This document shows, piece by piece, positions 45,112 through 53,262 of a stretch of 64,000 bases of DNA. The notes beneath the pieces were generated by a model that was not told the origin of the DNA, did no database searches, and saw only the letters and a program-made list of their open reading frames with translations. The position numbers were made by a program, and so were the translations under genes. The DNA is from Brevundimonas sp. (GTDB lineage Bacteria > Pseudomonadota > Alphaproteobacteria > Caulobacterales > Caulobacteraceae), in NCBI RefSeq assembly GCF_004210735.1, contig NZ_SDZL01000003.1:16420-80419 (forward strand), in the 5' to 3' direction. Numbering within the stretch: position 1 is the first letter of the stretch; each line of letters opens with the position of its first letter.

Positions 45112-45768
45112 ATGGCCAAGACTCCGACCGTTCCCGCCCGTCCGCCCAGCCGGCTGTACCTGATCACGCCGTCGGCCATTCCCGACCTGGACGCCTTCGC
45201 AGGGCAGCTGGAGGCGGCGCTGGGCGCGGGCGACGTCGCGGCGTTGCAGATCCGGCTGAAACCCGCCGACGACGCGGCCATTCGCGCGGCGGTGGCCCGA
45301 CTGGGTCCGATCGCGCGGGCGCACGATGTGGCGTTGATCCTGAACGACCGGCCGGACCTGGCCCGCGAGACGGGCTGCGACGGGGTGCATGTGGGACAGG
45401 ATGACGTCTCGGTCGCCGAGGCGCGGCGGATCATGGGGCCCGACGCCATGGTCGGCGCGACCTGTCACGACAGCCGCCACCTGGCCATGGACACGGCCGA
45501 AGCGGGCGCGGACTACGTCGCCTTCGGCGCCTTCTTCCCGACCGACACCAAGGAGACGACGCATCGGCCCGAGCCGGAAATCCTGAGCATCTGGCAGGAG
45601 ACGATGGAGACGCCCTGCGTCGCCATCGGCGGGATTACGGTCGAGACGGCGGGGGCGCTGGCCCGCGCGGGGGCCGACTTTATCGCCGTCAGCGCCGGCG
45701 TCTGGAGCCATCCGGACGGCCCGGCCGCCGCCGTCCGCGCCTTCAACCAGACGTTAGCGGAGAGCTAG
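45112..45768 (+). CDS. thiE: Thiamine-phosphate synthase family protein
   Basis: The protein has 218 residues with a TIM-barrel ThiE fold. [76 protein letters not shown] and [20 protein letters not shown] are standard landmarks. ThiE joins the thiazole and pyrimidine parts of thiamine. No other thi genes are adjacent. The start at 45112 follows GGGGG; a longer frame from 45049 lacks a site. It is divergent from bfd, and no TPP riboswitch is recognisable in the 120 bases upstream. Confidence 0.9.
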   Translation: MAKTPTVPARPPSRLYLITPSAIPDLDAFAGQLEAALGAGDVAALQIRLKPADDAAIRAAVARLGPIARAHDVALILNDRPDLARETGCDGVHVGQDDVSVAEARRIMGPDAMVGATCHDSRHLAMDTAEAGADYVAFGAFFPTDTKETTHRPEPEILSIWQETMETPCVAIGGITVETAGALARAGADFIAVSAGVWSHPDGPAAAVRAFNQTLAES

Positions 45769-45839
45769 GCTCTCTTCAGCGGATGTTAAATTGCGGGGAT
45801 TAGGGCTTCAGGGGCAGAATTTCGAGTTTCGAGCCCTCC

Positions 45840-47531
45840 ATGCCTGTCAGTCGCGCCTTTGAGCAGAGCCCGCAGCCGGCCCCGGCCGGCGTTCGCGCGC
45901 CCCGCGTGACGACGGCGCCGCGGTCAAGCGCGTCCGTCTTCCTCGCCGAACCTCTGGTTCCCATGCTGACGGCCGTGGGCGTCGCTGTGCTGGTGGTGCT
46001 GTGCATCGCCTTCGCCCGGTCCTCGGGACTGGTGGCGGCGCTGTGGGGCGCGGGCGGGGTGGCCGTTGCGGTCTGGCTGAGGAACGGCCGAGGCGTGGCC
46101 TATGACTGGTGTTTCGGCGCCCTGGTGGCGACGGGAATCCTGGCCGGCGAGTTCATGGTGGGCAATCCGCCCCTGCTGTCCGTCATCTTCACCGCAGCCA
46201 ATATGCTGGAGATCGTCGGCGCCGTGCTGCTGGCAAGGCGGTTCGCGCCGACGCTTAATCTGGCCAGTGTCGAGGGCGTTGGGCGGTTCCTGCTGAGCGC
46301 CGCTGTGATCGCGCCGCTGCCGCCGGCCATACTGACGGCGTTGGCGCTGAATTTCCTCAATGGCGAGCCAATACTGGAGGCCTTCCAGACTTGGTGGTTC
46401 GGCCATGCGCTGGGGATTGCAGTGCTGGGGACCTTTGGTCTGGCGCTGACGCGGCGGCATCTGCTGGCGATGCGCAAGCCGTGGCGGATTCTTGAGGGTG
46501 TCGTCCTGTTGGGCATGCTGGCGGCCGCCTGTGTGGTCATCTTCTGCGGCCAGTCGACGCCGGTCAGCTTTATGGTGCTGCCGCTGTTGATCCTGATTGC
46601 TGTGCGGTTCCGGGTCCTGGGCACGGCGGCGGCCATAGTCGTGATCGCGGTGCTGGCCATCGGCGGGGCCATGGGAGGAGCCGGTCCGTACGCCGATGTA
46701 GGCGGCACGGGCGGCGAGCGGGCTCTGCTGGCGCAGCTGCTGGTGTTGTTCGGATATCTGCCGATCCTGCTGGTCGCCGCCTTGCTGGAGGAACGCGACC
46801 GGTTCGCCGAGCGCGCCCGGATGGGCCAGGCGCGGGCTGAACGGGCGTCGGAGGCCAAGTCGCGACTGCTGGCCAACGTGGCGCACGAGATCAAGAGCCC
46901 CATCGGGGGGGTTATCGGCATCGGCGACCTGTGGGTCGGTGGCCAACTGGGCGCGACGACGGCGACCCAGATCGAGATGGGCGAACTGATGGTCAAGACC
47001 GCCCGCCAGGTAGAGGCGTTGGCGCACGATCTGCTGGACGTGGCGCGGGCCGAGTCCGGGGCGGTGAAGGTCGAATTGCGGCCCACGGACGTGGCGGGTC
47101 TGCTGGAGGATGTGCGGCGATCGACGCTGCTGCGCCCGGAAGTGGCGGGCATGCGGGTCGAACTGGACTGCGAAGGCGATGGGCTGATCGCCATGGCCGA
47201 TTCCCAGCGACTGGTGCAGGTGCTGGGCAATCTGGCGACCAATGCGGCCAAATACGCCAGCGAGGGCGGGATGATCCGGTTCCGGGCGCTGCGCGTCTAT
47301 GACGCCGTGCGGATCGAGGTGATCGACAAGGGGCCGGGCCTGAGCGCGGACAAGCAGGCGCAACTGTTCGAGCCGTTCAACCGACTTGGCCTGGAACGCT
47401 CGGCGATCGAGGGACACGGCATCGGTCTGGCGCTGGCCAAGCGGCTGACGGAACTGCAGGGCGGATCCATCGGCGTGATGTCCGAGCCGGGCGAGGGCGC
47501 GACGTTCTGGATCGAGCTGCCGCTGGCCTGA
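45840..47531 (+). CDS. MASE1-type sensor histidine kinase
   Basis: The protein has 563 residues. About eight hydrophobic segments from residue 40 to 320 form a MASE1-like sensor domain (AALWGAGGVAVAVWLRNGRG, ANMLEIVGAVLLARRFAP). The HisKA segment has H349 in LLANVAHEIKSPIGGVIG, and the ATPase has the N box NLATNAAKYAS, the G1 box DKGPGLSADK and the G2 box GHGIGLALAKRL. A coiled helix (ERARMGQARAERASEAKSRL) joins the parts. No response regulator is next to it. Signal unknown. Confidence 0.9.
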   Translation: MPVSRAFEQSPQPAPAGVRAPRVTTAPRSSASVFLAEPLVPMLTAVGVAVLVVLCIAFARSSGLVAALWGAGGVAVAVWLRNGRGVAYDWCFGALVATGILAGEFMVGNPPLLSVIFTAANMLEIVGAVLLARRFAPTLNLASVEGVGRFLLSAAVIAPLPPAILTALALNFLNGEPILEAFQTWWFGHALGIAVLGTFGLALTRRHLLAMRKPWRILEGVVLLGMLAAACVVIFCGQSTPVSFMVLPLLILIAVRFRVLGTAAAIVVIAVLAIGGAMGGAGPYADVGGTGGERALLAQLLVLFGYLPILLVAALLEERDRFAERARMGQARAERASEAKSRLLANVAHEIKSPIGGVIGIGDLWVGGQLGATTATQIEMGELMVKTARQVEALAHDLLDVARAESGAVKVELRPTDVAGLLEDVRRSTLLRPEVAGMRVELDCEGDGLIAMADSQRLVQVLGNLATNAAKYASEGGMIRFRALRVYDAVRIEVIDKGPGLSADKQAQLFEPFNRLGLERSAIEGHGIGLALAKRLTELQGGSIGVMSEPGEGATFWIELPLA

Positions 47532-47584
47532 TATCGTCGGCCGAGGCCCTTGCCGTGCGACGAAAGCGGGTCGAAGCTGGCGGC

Positions 47585-48496
47585 ATGAAAACCGTTCTCC
47601 TTGCCGCAGCCCTGACCGTCACTGGCCTGACTGTCACTGGCCTGACCGCCGTCGCATCGGAAGCGCGGGCCCAGGCGCCCCAGCAGACGCCTCAACAAAC
47701 GACGCCCGCCGAGCGTAGCGCCTCGGACCTGACCCGTGACCTGAACAGCGGTCCGCCCCTTGCCGTTCCGACCGCGCGCCCGGCGACGCAAACGCCCGCC
47801 GGTACGCATACCGCCGCCAATCCAACGCCCGTCGTCCGGCCCAGCGCCCCTCAAGCGACGACAACAAACCCGGCGCCGGCGACCCGACCTGCCACAGGGA
47901 CCGCAGCGCCTGCGCGGCCTGCGCCGACCCCGGCGATGGCGCCCCGGCCGACGCCCGAGGCCGCCAGACCCTCGATTACGCCGCAAGCCGCGGCCCCGGT
48001 ACGACCGGCGGTGGCGCCGATTGCGCCCTCGACTTCAACCAGACCCGCCCCTGCGGCATCCGCTTCGCCCGCGGTGGCGCCCAGTCCGGCTGCCGCGCCT
48101 GAGCCGCGCCCGGAACCGGCGGCTCCCGTCGTGACTGTGCTGAACGCAGCGCAGCGGGCGGCCTTGCCGTTCACAGTCGATCTGCCCGCCGGGTTCGAGA
48201 TCGTGTCGCGGCCGCAAGGACCGGATTTCGCGATCTATTCGATCCGCCGGGGCGTCCAGCCCTTTGTCATGATCTACGCCGGGCCGTCGTCGCAGTTTCC
48301 GATCTATGACGGGCAGATGGCGCAGGCGGGCGGGCGGTCCTCGATCGTCGTGACCGAGAACGGCAAGCGCCGCGCGATGGAGCATCTGTTCCAGCGCGAG
48401 GCCGCGCCGAAAGAAGTCCACGTCTGGGTCGTCAGCCTGGAAGGGGCGGACGCCGCCCTGGCTGAGCAGATCGCCCAGACCGTGGACCTGCGCTGA
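47585..48496 (+). CDS. Secreted protein with Pro/Ala-rich linker and unknown C-terminal domain
   Basis: The protein has 303 residues. The signal MKTVLLAAALTVTGLTVTGL contains a short tandem DNA repeat. Residues about 40-185 are Pro/Ala/Thr-rich (ATQTPAGTHTAANPTPVVRP) and surely disordered. The C-terminal 115 residues are ordered (AALPFTVDLPAGFEIVSRPQ, GPDFAIYSIRRGVQPFVMIY, AGGRSSIVVTENGKRRAMEH). I cannot assign this domain. The start at 47585 gives the signal peptide. It could span the periplasm. Confidence 0.8.
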   Translation: MKTVLLAAALTVTGLTVTGLTAVASEARAQAPQQTPQQTTPAERSASDLTRDLNSGPPLAVPTARPATQTPAGTHTAANPTPVVRPSAPQATTTNPAPATRPATGTAAPARPAPTPAMAPRPTPEAARPSITPQAAAPVRPAVAPIAPSTSTRPAPAASASPAVAPSPAAAPEPRPEPAAPVVTVLNAAQRAALPFTVDLPAGFEIVSRPQGPDFAIYSIRRGVQPFVMIYAGPSSQFPIYDGQMAQAGGRSSIVVTENGKRRAMEHLFQREAAPKEVHVWVVSLEGADAALAEQIAQTVDLR

Positions 48497-48503
48497 GGCC
48501 TTA

Positions 48504-48836
48504 TTATTCCGACCAGACCGCCAGATCGTTGCCGGCCGGGTCGCGGAAGTGGAAACGCCGGCCGCCGGGGAAGTCGAAGATGGCGTGGGTGATCTGGCCG
48601 CCCGCCGCCTCGACCCGCTTTTGCATGGCTTCCAGGTCGGCGGCGTAAAGGATGGGCAGGGGTTTGGGGGTCATGGCCTCGACCGCGAAGCCTCCGTCCA
48701 GACCTTCGTCAAAGGCGGCGTAGTCGGGGCCGTAGTCGACGAATTTCCAACCGAAAGCCTGAGTGTAGAAGGCTTTCACCCCCGGCACGTCCGCAGCGGG
48801 CATTTCGATATAGTCCAGCTTTCCGTCTTCACGCAT
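48504..48836 (-). CDS. VOC (glyoxalase/dioxygenase-fold) family protein
   Basis: The protein has 110 residues: KLDYIEMPAADVPGVKAFYT, FGWKFVDYGPDYAAFDEGLD, GQITHAIFDFPGGRRFHFRD and PAGNDLAVWSE show the paired beta-alpha-beta-beta-beta units and the final His/Glu-type metal site. Enzymes of this type include glyoxalases and antibiotic-binding proteins. No partner is obvious. The start at 48836 is the ATG before REDGKLDY. Confidence 0.9.
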   Translation of the reverse strand: MREDGKLDYIEMPAADVPGVKAFYTQAFGWKFVDYGPDYAAFDEGLDGGFAVEAMTPKPLPILYAADLEAMQKRVEAAGGQITHAIFDFPGGRRFHFRDPAGNDLAVWSE

Positions 48837-48994
48837 GGGTGATCTCTTCAGGATGGTCGCCACCGAATTTCGATCTTGCACGGCAGGCGAAGACGAGCAA
48901 ATCTGCAAACGGTTCGCAATTGCAGGAGTCGCCGATGATTGTCCTGAGCGCAGGGTGCGCGTCACTGGCGATGCTGATGCGGTCGGTTGAGGCG

Positions 48995-49720
48995 TCAGCC
49001 CGGCTCGCGGCGGCTGAGATGAACCAGCATGAGCGTCAGGGCGGCGAGGCCCCCGACTGCGCCGTTCATCAGGGCGGTGGCGGCGCGCTGCGGATCCTCG
49101 GCCAGCATGTTCAGCGGCATCTGCCAGGGCATGAAGACCCCGGCCCTGGCGCCGCTGGCGACCACAGCGAAGAAGGTGCCGCCGATGCCCAGGATCAGGG
49201 GCGGGACAAAGCTGCGGAACCGCAGCGCCGCCCATAGCTGCACCGCGACCAGCAGCAGGGCGGCCAGGTACATCCGGCCGATCAGTGACAGGTGCGCGAC
49301 CAGCTCCAGCGGACCTGTGGGCGCAGCGGCGGGCTTGACCGTGCCTGCGGCGATGCCCGCCAGCCAGGACAACAGCAGCGCCGCCAGGCTCATGACCGCC
49401 ACCACGGTCAGGACGCAGATCGCCTTGGCCGCGACGATGCGCCAGCGCGGGACGGGCAGGGCGAACAGGTGATCCCAGGCGCGGGGGCCGTGCTCCATCT
49501 GGGCGGTCAGGGTGGCCAGGGCGGTGACGCTCATCGGCAGCATGAAGACGGCCCACATGGCGGCGGCGTTCCTGAGCAGCATGGCCCAAGGCATGGCCGC
49601 GCCAAGCCGCAGCAGGTTGAAGAAGATGAAGACGGCGATCAGCACCGGCGCGGCGATGGCGACCAGCGCGGCCAGCGAACGGTTCAGCTTGTGAAATTCG
49701 ACGGACAGGACGGCGAGCAT
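48995..49720 (-). CDS. ABC-2 type transporter permease
   Basis: The protein has 241 residues and six hydrophobic segments (LVAIAAPVLIAVFIFFNLLR, MWAVFMLPMSVTALATLTAQ, VVAVMSLAALLLSWLAGIAA, MYLAALLLVAVQLWAALRFR). WDHLFALPVPRWRIVAAKAI is the usual cytosolic loop of ABC-2 export permeases such as those for lantibiotic immunity. It overlaps the ATPase gene by one base, so the pair forms one transporter. Confidence 0.87.
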   Translation of the reverse strand: MLAVLSVEFHKLNRSLAALVAIAAPVLIAVFIFFNLLRLGAAMPWAMLLRNAAAMWAVFMLPMSVTALATLTAQMEHGPRAWDHLFALPVPRWRIVAAKAICVLTVVAVMSLAALLLSWLAGIAAGTVKPAAAPTGPLELVAHLSLIGRMYLAALLLVAVQLWAALRFRSFVPPLILGIGGTFFAVVASGARAGVFMPWQMPLNMLAEDPQRAATALMNGAVGGLAALTLMLVHLSRREPG

Positions 49721-50652
49721 CAGGCGGCCTCGGATTGCAGGATAGGGGCGGAGACCTGGCGATACAGGCCCTCGAGCGTGCGGGGACGGGGGGCCAGGGC
49801 GAAGACGGCCAGGTCCGCCTGGACCAGGGCGCGGTTCAGGGCGGCCGAGGCGGCGCGGGCGTCGTGACCCTGGGGCAGGCTGACGGTCAGGCCGTCGTCG
49901 TCGTCGCAGGTCGAAAAGCCGTGGGCGCGGGCGACGAGGGCGGCGCGGGCGGAGTCGTCGGTCTGGACCGACAGGTCGGCGGGAAGTTCGGCCATCAGGC
50001 GCGGCAGTTCGCCCTCGCGGACCAGCCGACCTTCGGACAGGATGCCGATGTGGGTGGCGACCTGCTCGATCTCGCCCAGCAGATGGCTGGACACCAGGAC
50101 GGTGGCGCCGGTGCGGTCGGGCAGGGTGCGCAGGAAACGGCGCATGTCGGCGATGCCCTCGGGGTCCAGGCCGTTGGTCGGCTCGTCCAGGATCAGCAGG
50201 GGCGGGGCGCCCAGCATGGCGCGGGCGATGCCCAGCCGCTGGCGCATGCCCAGGGAATAGTCGGCGACGCGGCGGCGGGCGTGGGGCGCCATCTCGACCA
50301 CCTCCAGCACGCGGTCGATCTCGGTCGCGGGCAGGCCCAGAAGGCGGCGGGTCAGGTCCAGGTTATCGCGGCCCGACAGGTTGGCGTAGAAGCCGTGCGC
50401 CTCCAGCAGGGCGCCGACCATGCGGGCGGTGGTCAGGCGGTCGGTCGCCACATCAACGCCGAACAGGCGGGCCGCGCCCGACGACGGTTTCAGCAGGCCC
50501 AGCAGCACCTTTAGCGTGGTCGTTTTGCCCGCACCGTTGCGACCCAGAAAGCCATAGACGGCGCGCTCCGGCACGGTCATCGAAACCGCGTCCACAGCGG
50601 CGCTCGGGCCAAAGCGTCGGGTGAGGTTCAGGGTCTGTACGGCGGCGGTCAT
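49720..50652 (-). CDS. ABC transporter ATP-binding protein (CcmA/DrrA-like)
   Basis: The protein has 310 residues. Walker A FLGRNGAGKTTTLKVLLGLL, signature YSLGMRQRLGIARAML, Walker B LLILDEPTNGLDPEGIADMR and the His switch VLVSSHLLGEIEQVATHIGI are all present. A C-terminal 90-residue extension follows. It drives the adjacent ABC-2 permease. The promoter region is shared with the divergent DUF2975/XRE pair. Confidence 0.93.
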   Translation of the reverse strand: MTAAVQTLNLTRRFGPSAAVDAVSMTVPERAVYGFLGRNGAGKTTTLKVLLGLLKPSSGAARLFGVDVATDRLTTARMVGALLEAHGFYANLSGRDNLDLTRRLLGLPATEIDRVLEVVEMAPHARRRVADYSLGMRQRLGIARAMLGAPPLLILDEPTNGLDPEGIADMRRFLRTLPDRTGATVLVSSHLLGEIEQVATHIGILSEGRLVREGELPRLMAELPADLSVQTDDSARAALVARAHGFSTCDDDDGLTVSLPQGHDARAASAALNRALVQADLAVFALAPRPRTLEGLYRQVSAPILQSEAA

Positions 50653-50740
50653 GGCCCATCTCGCGTTTAACTATTAGCTAAAGTTGCGGAGCGATGAGAT
50701 TTAAGTCAAGATTAAAGAACTGACAGACTCAGGAGCCGAC
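50653..50740. promoter_or_regulatory. AT-rich divergent promoter region of the ABC transporter and the DUF2975-XRE pair
   Basis: This 88-base gap is much poorer in G+C than its surroundings. It holds the 8-bp palindrome TTAGCTAA (50674-50681) flanked by AACTA and AGTT, and two more TTAA tracts. An XRE-type regulator encoded next door is the natural candidate to bind here. Confidence 0.5.
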
Positions 50741-51241
50741 ATGACCGCCGCCGAGATTGACCGTTTCCGGTTGCGTTGCCGCCAATTCCGCTGGCTGGCG
50801 ATCTTCATGGTCGTCAGCGTGGGCGCGCTGCTGGTGCTGATGTACGCCGTCGCGCCGACGGTGATGATGGCGCGGGGGCGGTTCGAGCTGGAGGCCAGCC
50901 AGTGGCTGAGGCAGGTGGTATGGGCGTCGCCGGCGCTGTTCTATCTGTTCGCCGTGTGGTCGATCGGTTCGGCGCTGGGCCAGTTGGGGCGGGGACGACT
51001 GATCCAGCCGACGCTGGCCGATGCGTTGCGACGGGTAGGACTGGCGCTGGGGTTCGGCGGGCTGCTGAGCGTGTTCGGGATCACCAACCTGAGCCGGCTG
51101 ATCGAGGGCGGGCAGGGCGGATTCGCCTATTTCGACGTGTCCGGCATGACACTGGGCATGATTGGCGGGGCGCTGTTTCTGCTGGGCCGGGTGATGGATC
51201 AGGCGGGGCGGGTCCAGGCCGAGCTGGACGAGATGATCTGA
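50741..51241 (+). CDS. DUF2975 domain membrane protein
   Basis: The protein has 166 residues and four hydrophobic segments (FRWLAIFMVVSVGALLVLMY, VVWASPALFYLFAVWSIGSA, RVGLALGFGGLLSVFGITNL, MTLGMIGGALFLLGRVMDQA), the layout of DUF2975. It shares one base with the XRE gene (TGATG). DUF2975-XRE pairs resemble the YoaS-YozG arrangement; the membrane protein may hold or sense for the regulator. Function unproven. Confidence 0.8.
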   Translation: MTAAEIDRFRLRCRQFRWLAIFMVVSVGALLVLMYAVAPTVMMARGRFELEASQWLRQVVWASPALFYLFAVWSIGSALGQLGRGRLIQPTLADALRRVGLALGFGGLLSVFGITNLSRLIEGGQGGFAYFDVSGMTLGMIGGALFLLGRVMDQAGRVQAELDEMI

Positions 51242-51480
51242 TGCCCATTCGCGTGACGCTGGACGCCCTGATCGTCCGTAAGGGGATCAAGGCCCGCGAC
51301 CTGGCGGCCCAGGTCGGCATCAGCGAGACCCAGTTGTCGCTGTTCCGGTCGGGCAAGGTGAAGGGCATCCGGTTTCGCACCCTGGCCAAGCTGTGCGCCG
51401 CGCTGGAATGCCGGCCCCGCGACCTGCTGGATTACGACTTTGACTCCGCCGATCTGACGGTTCCGGACGACGATAGTTAA
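51241..51480 (+). CDS. XRE-family helix-turn-helix regulator (YozG-like)
   Basis: The protein has 79 residues. The DNA-binding fold is KGIKARDLAAQVGISETQLS, LFRSGKVKGIRFRTLAKLCA, ALECRPRDLLDYDF, a Cro/C1-type helix-turn-helix with the short C-tail typical of partners of DUF2975 proteins. It likely controls its own promoter and the divergent ABC transporter. The start at 51241 overlaps the DUF2975 stop. Confidence 0.9.
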   Translation: MPIRVTLDALIVRKGIKARDLAAQVGISETQLSLFRSGKVKGIRFRTLAKLCAALECRPRDLLDYDFDSADLTVPDDDS

Positions 51481-51616
51481 GCGGCGCCGCATTTTTCGCC
51501 CCGAACACGCCGCAAATCCTCGTCATTGGGCCTTGTGCCGGTTTTCTTCCGGCTCGGATTTTGCAATACGCAAGTGAATGTCGGCGGGGGGCGTCCCGTC
51601 GATTCCCAACCCCTTG

Positions 51617-52747
51617 ATGGAAGGCGCGCCCGTGGCGTTTCGCGACGGACCGTTCGAGAACCTGAAGGTGCCGCTGGCGTGGACCGCCGCGGCGGTGGTT
51701 ATCGTCGCCATCGTCCTGTCGGTTCTGCTGCTGCTGGGCGACCGGCGTGAGGCGGCGACGGCTGACAGCTATGGCCCGACACGCGCGGCGGTGGACACGG
51801 TCACCGGACCGGTCGGCGGCGTGCTGGCCGCGCCCGTGCGCTGGGCCGGGGCGGCGTCGGACTTTGTCGGTGGCTATTTCTTCGCCGTTTCGGAAAACCG
51901 TCGCCTGCGTCGCGAACTGGCCGAGCTGCAGCCCTGGCGGGATCAGGCCATCGCGCTGAAGAACGTCAACGCCCGCTATGAGGCGATGCTGGGCATCCGC
52001 ACCGAACCGCCCGTGGCCATGGTCACCGCGCGCTCGATTTCGGAATCGCGAGGCCCGTTCGTGAACGCGCGCCTGCTGGACGTCGGGGCCGCCAAGGGTG
52101 TGCGGGTCGGCAATCCGGTCATCAACGAGCATGGACTGGTCGGGCGGGTCACCGGAACATCGGCCGGGATCAGCCGGCTGGTGCTGCTGACCGACGTGGC
52201 GTCGCGGACGCCGGTGCTGGTGGACCGCACCGACGCCCGCGCCATCCTGACCGGCGACGGCAGCGGCAATCCGCGGCTGGAATTCCTGCGGGGCAACAAC
52301 GCGGTTCAGGCGGGCGACCGCATCCTGACGTCCGGCGACGGCGGCGGCTATCCGCGCGGCGTGCCCATCGGCGTGGCGGCCAAGGGGATCGACGGTTCGT
52401 GGCGGGTCAAGCTGTTCAGCGACCGTGGCGCGATCGACTATGTCCGCGTCATGTTGTTCCAGGATTTTGGCCAGCTGGCCGATGTGGCGGCGCTTAGCCC
52501 GCCGCCGCTGACGGGTCTGGCCGCAGCGCCTGCGCCGACCGCCGAACAGGCGGCCGCCATCGCCGACGCCGGCGCCCGTCGCGACGCCGCCGCCGCCCAG
52601 CGCGCCGCGACCGCCAGCGCGCCCGCGACCATTACGACGCCGACGCGCCCCGCCCCGGCGCGCCCTGCAGCCGCCCCAGCGGCGGCTCCGCCGCGCCCGA
52701 CGCCGACACCCGCCGCGCCTGCCGCACAGGCTGGAGGCCAGGAGTGA
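51617..52747 (+). CDS. mreC: Rod shape-determining protein MreC
   Basis: The protein has 376 residues from ATG 51617. A membrane helix (AWTAAAVVIVAIVLSVLLLL) and a coiled stretch lead into the MreC double beta-barrel: GPFVNARLLDVGAAKGVRVG, NPVINEHGLVGRVTGTSAGI, GDRILTSGDGGGYPRGVPIG. The C-terminus (about 90 residues) is Ala/Pro-rich. MreC links the cell-wall synthases to MreB. It overlaps mreD by four bases (GTGA). mreB is not upstream; the preceding gene is the XRE regulator. Confidence 0.95.
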   Translation: MEGAPVAFRDGPFENLKVPLAWTAAAVVIVAIVLSVLLLLGDRREAATADSYGPTRAAVDTVTGPVGGVLAAPVRWAGAASDFVGGYFFAVSENRRLRRELAELQPWRDQAIALKNVNARYEAMLGIRTEPPVAMVTARSISESRGPFVNARLLDVGAAKGVRVGNPVINEHGLVGRVTGTSAGISRLVLLTDVASRTPVLVDRTDARAILTGDGSGNPRLEFLRGNNAVQAGDRILTSGDGGGYPRGVPIGVAAKGIDGSWRVKLFSDRGAIDYVRVMLFQDFGQLADVAALSPPPLTGLAAAPAPTAEQAAAIADAGARRDAAAAQRAATASAPATITTPTRPAPARPAAAPAAAPPRPTPTPAAPAAQAGGQE

Positions 52748-53262
52748 GACGTTCCGTGACGGTCCGCGTGGTGGGGCCGATGCAGTGGATCGTCTATCCG
52801 GCGCTGATCGCCATTGCGGCGACCGTGGCGCTGGCCACGCCGGTCGAGCTGTTCGGGTTGAACCTGCCGGAGCCGATCCTGCCGATGGTGCTGGCCTTCG
52901 CCTGGCCGTTGATCCGGCCGTCGATCGTGGCGCCCGCCGTCCTGCTGGGCCTGGGGCTGTTTCTGGATGTCTTCTGGTTCGCGCCGCTGGGCATGTGGGC
53001 GCTATGCCTGCTGGCCGTCTATGGCGCTGTGCTGCTGTCACGGGTCTTCCTGGCGGGGCAGGAGGTGAGGGTGCTGTTCGTCTGGTACGCAGCCTGCACC
53101 GCCATGGCCTTCTTCATCGCCTATGCCGTGATCGGTCTGCGGACGGGTAATGCGCCCAGCCTGCTGGCGCTGGTCGGCCAGATCGTGCCCACCCTGATCC
53201 TGTTCCCGCTGGCCAACATCATGATCGAGCGGTTTGACGACGGCGACGTGAGGTTCCGTTGA
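52744..53262 (+). CDS. mreD: Rod shape-determining protein MreD
   Basis: The protein has 172 residues starting with GTG. Five or six helices: QWIVYPALIAIAATVALATP, ILPMVLAFAWPLIRPSIVAP, VLLGLGLFLDVFWFAPLGMW, ALCLLAVYGAVLLSRVFL. This is the MreD pattern with the GLFLDVFW segment. It shares four bases with mreC before it and with mrdA after it, so translation is coupled along the operon. Confidence 0.95.
   Translation: MRRSVTVRVVGPMQWIVYPALIAIAATVALATPVELFGLNLPEPILPMVLAFAWPLIRPSIVAPAVLLGLGLFLDVFWFAPLGMWALCLLAVYGAVLLSRVFLAGQEVRVLFVWYAACTAMAFFIAYAVIGLRTGNAPSLLALVGQIVPTLILFPLANIMIERFDDGDVRFR

Noticed and set aside
48839..49237. Small plus-strand frame after the VOC gene, with a GGAG site before an internal ATG
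   Set aside because: Most of it runs antisense through the ABC permease gene, and the translation is a low-complexity shadow.
51320..53041. 573-codon frame antisense to mreC/mreD and XRE
   Set aside because: It crosses several coupled genes and lacks motifs.
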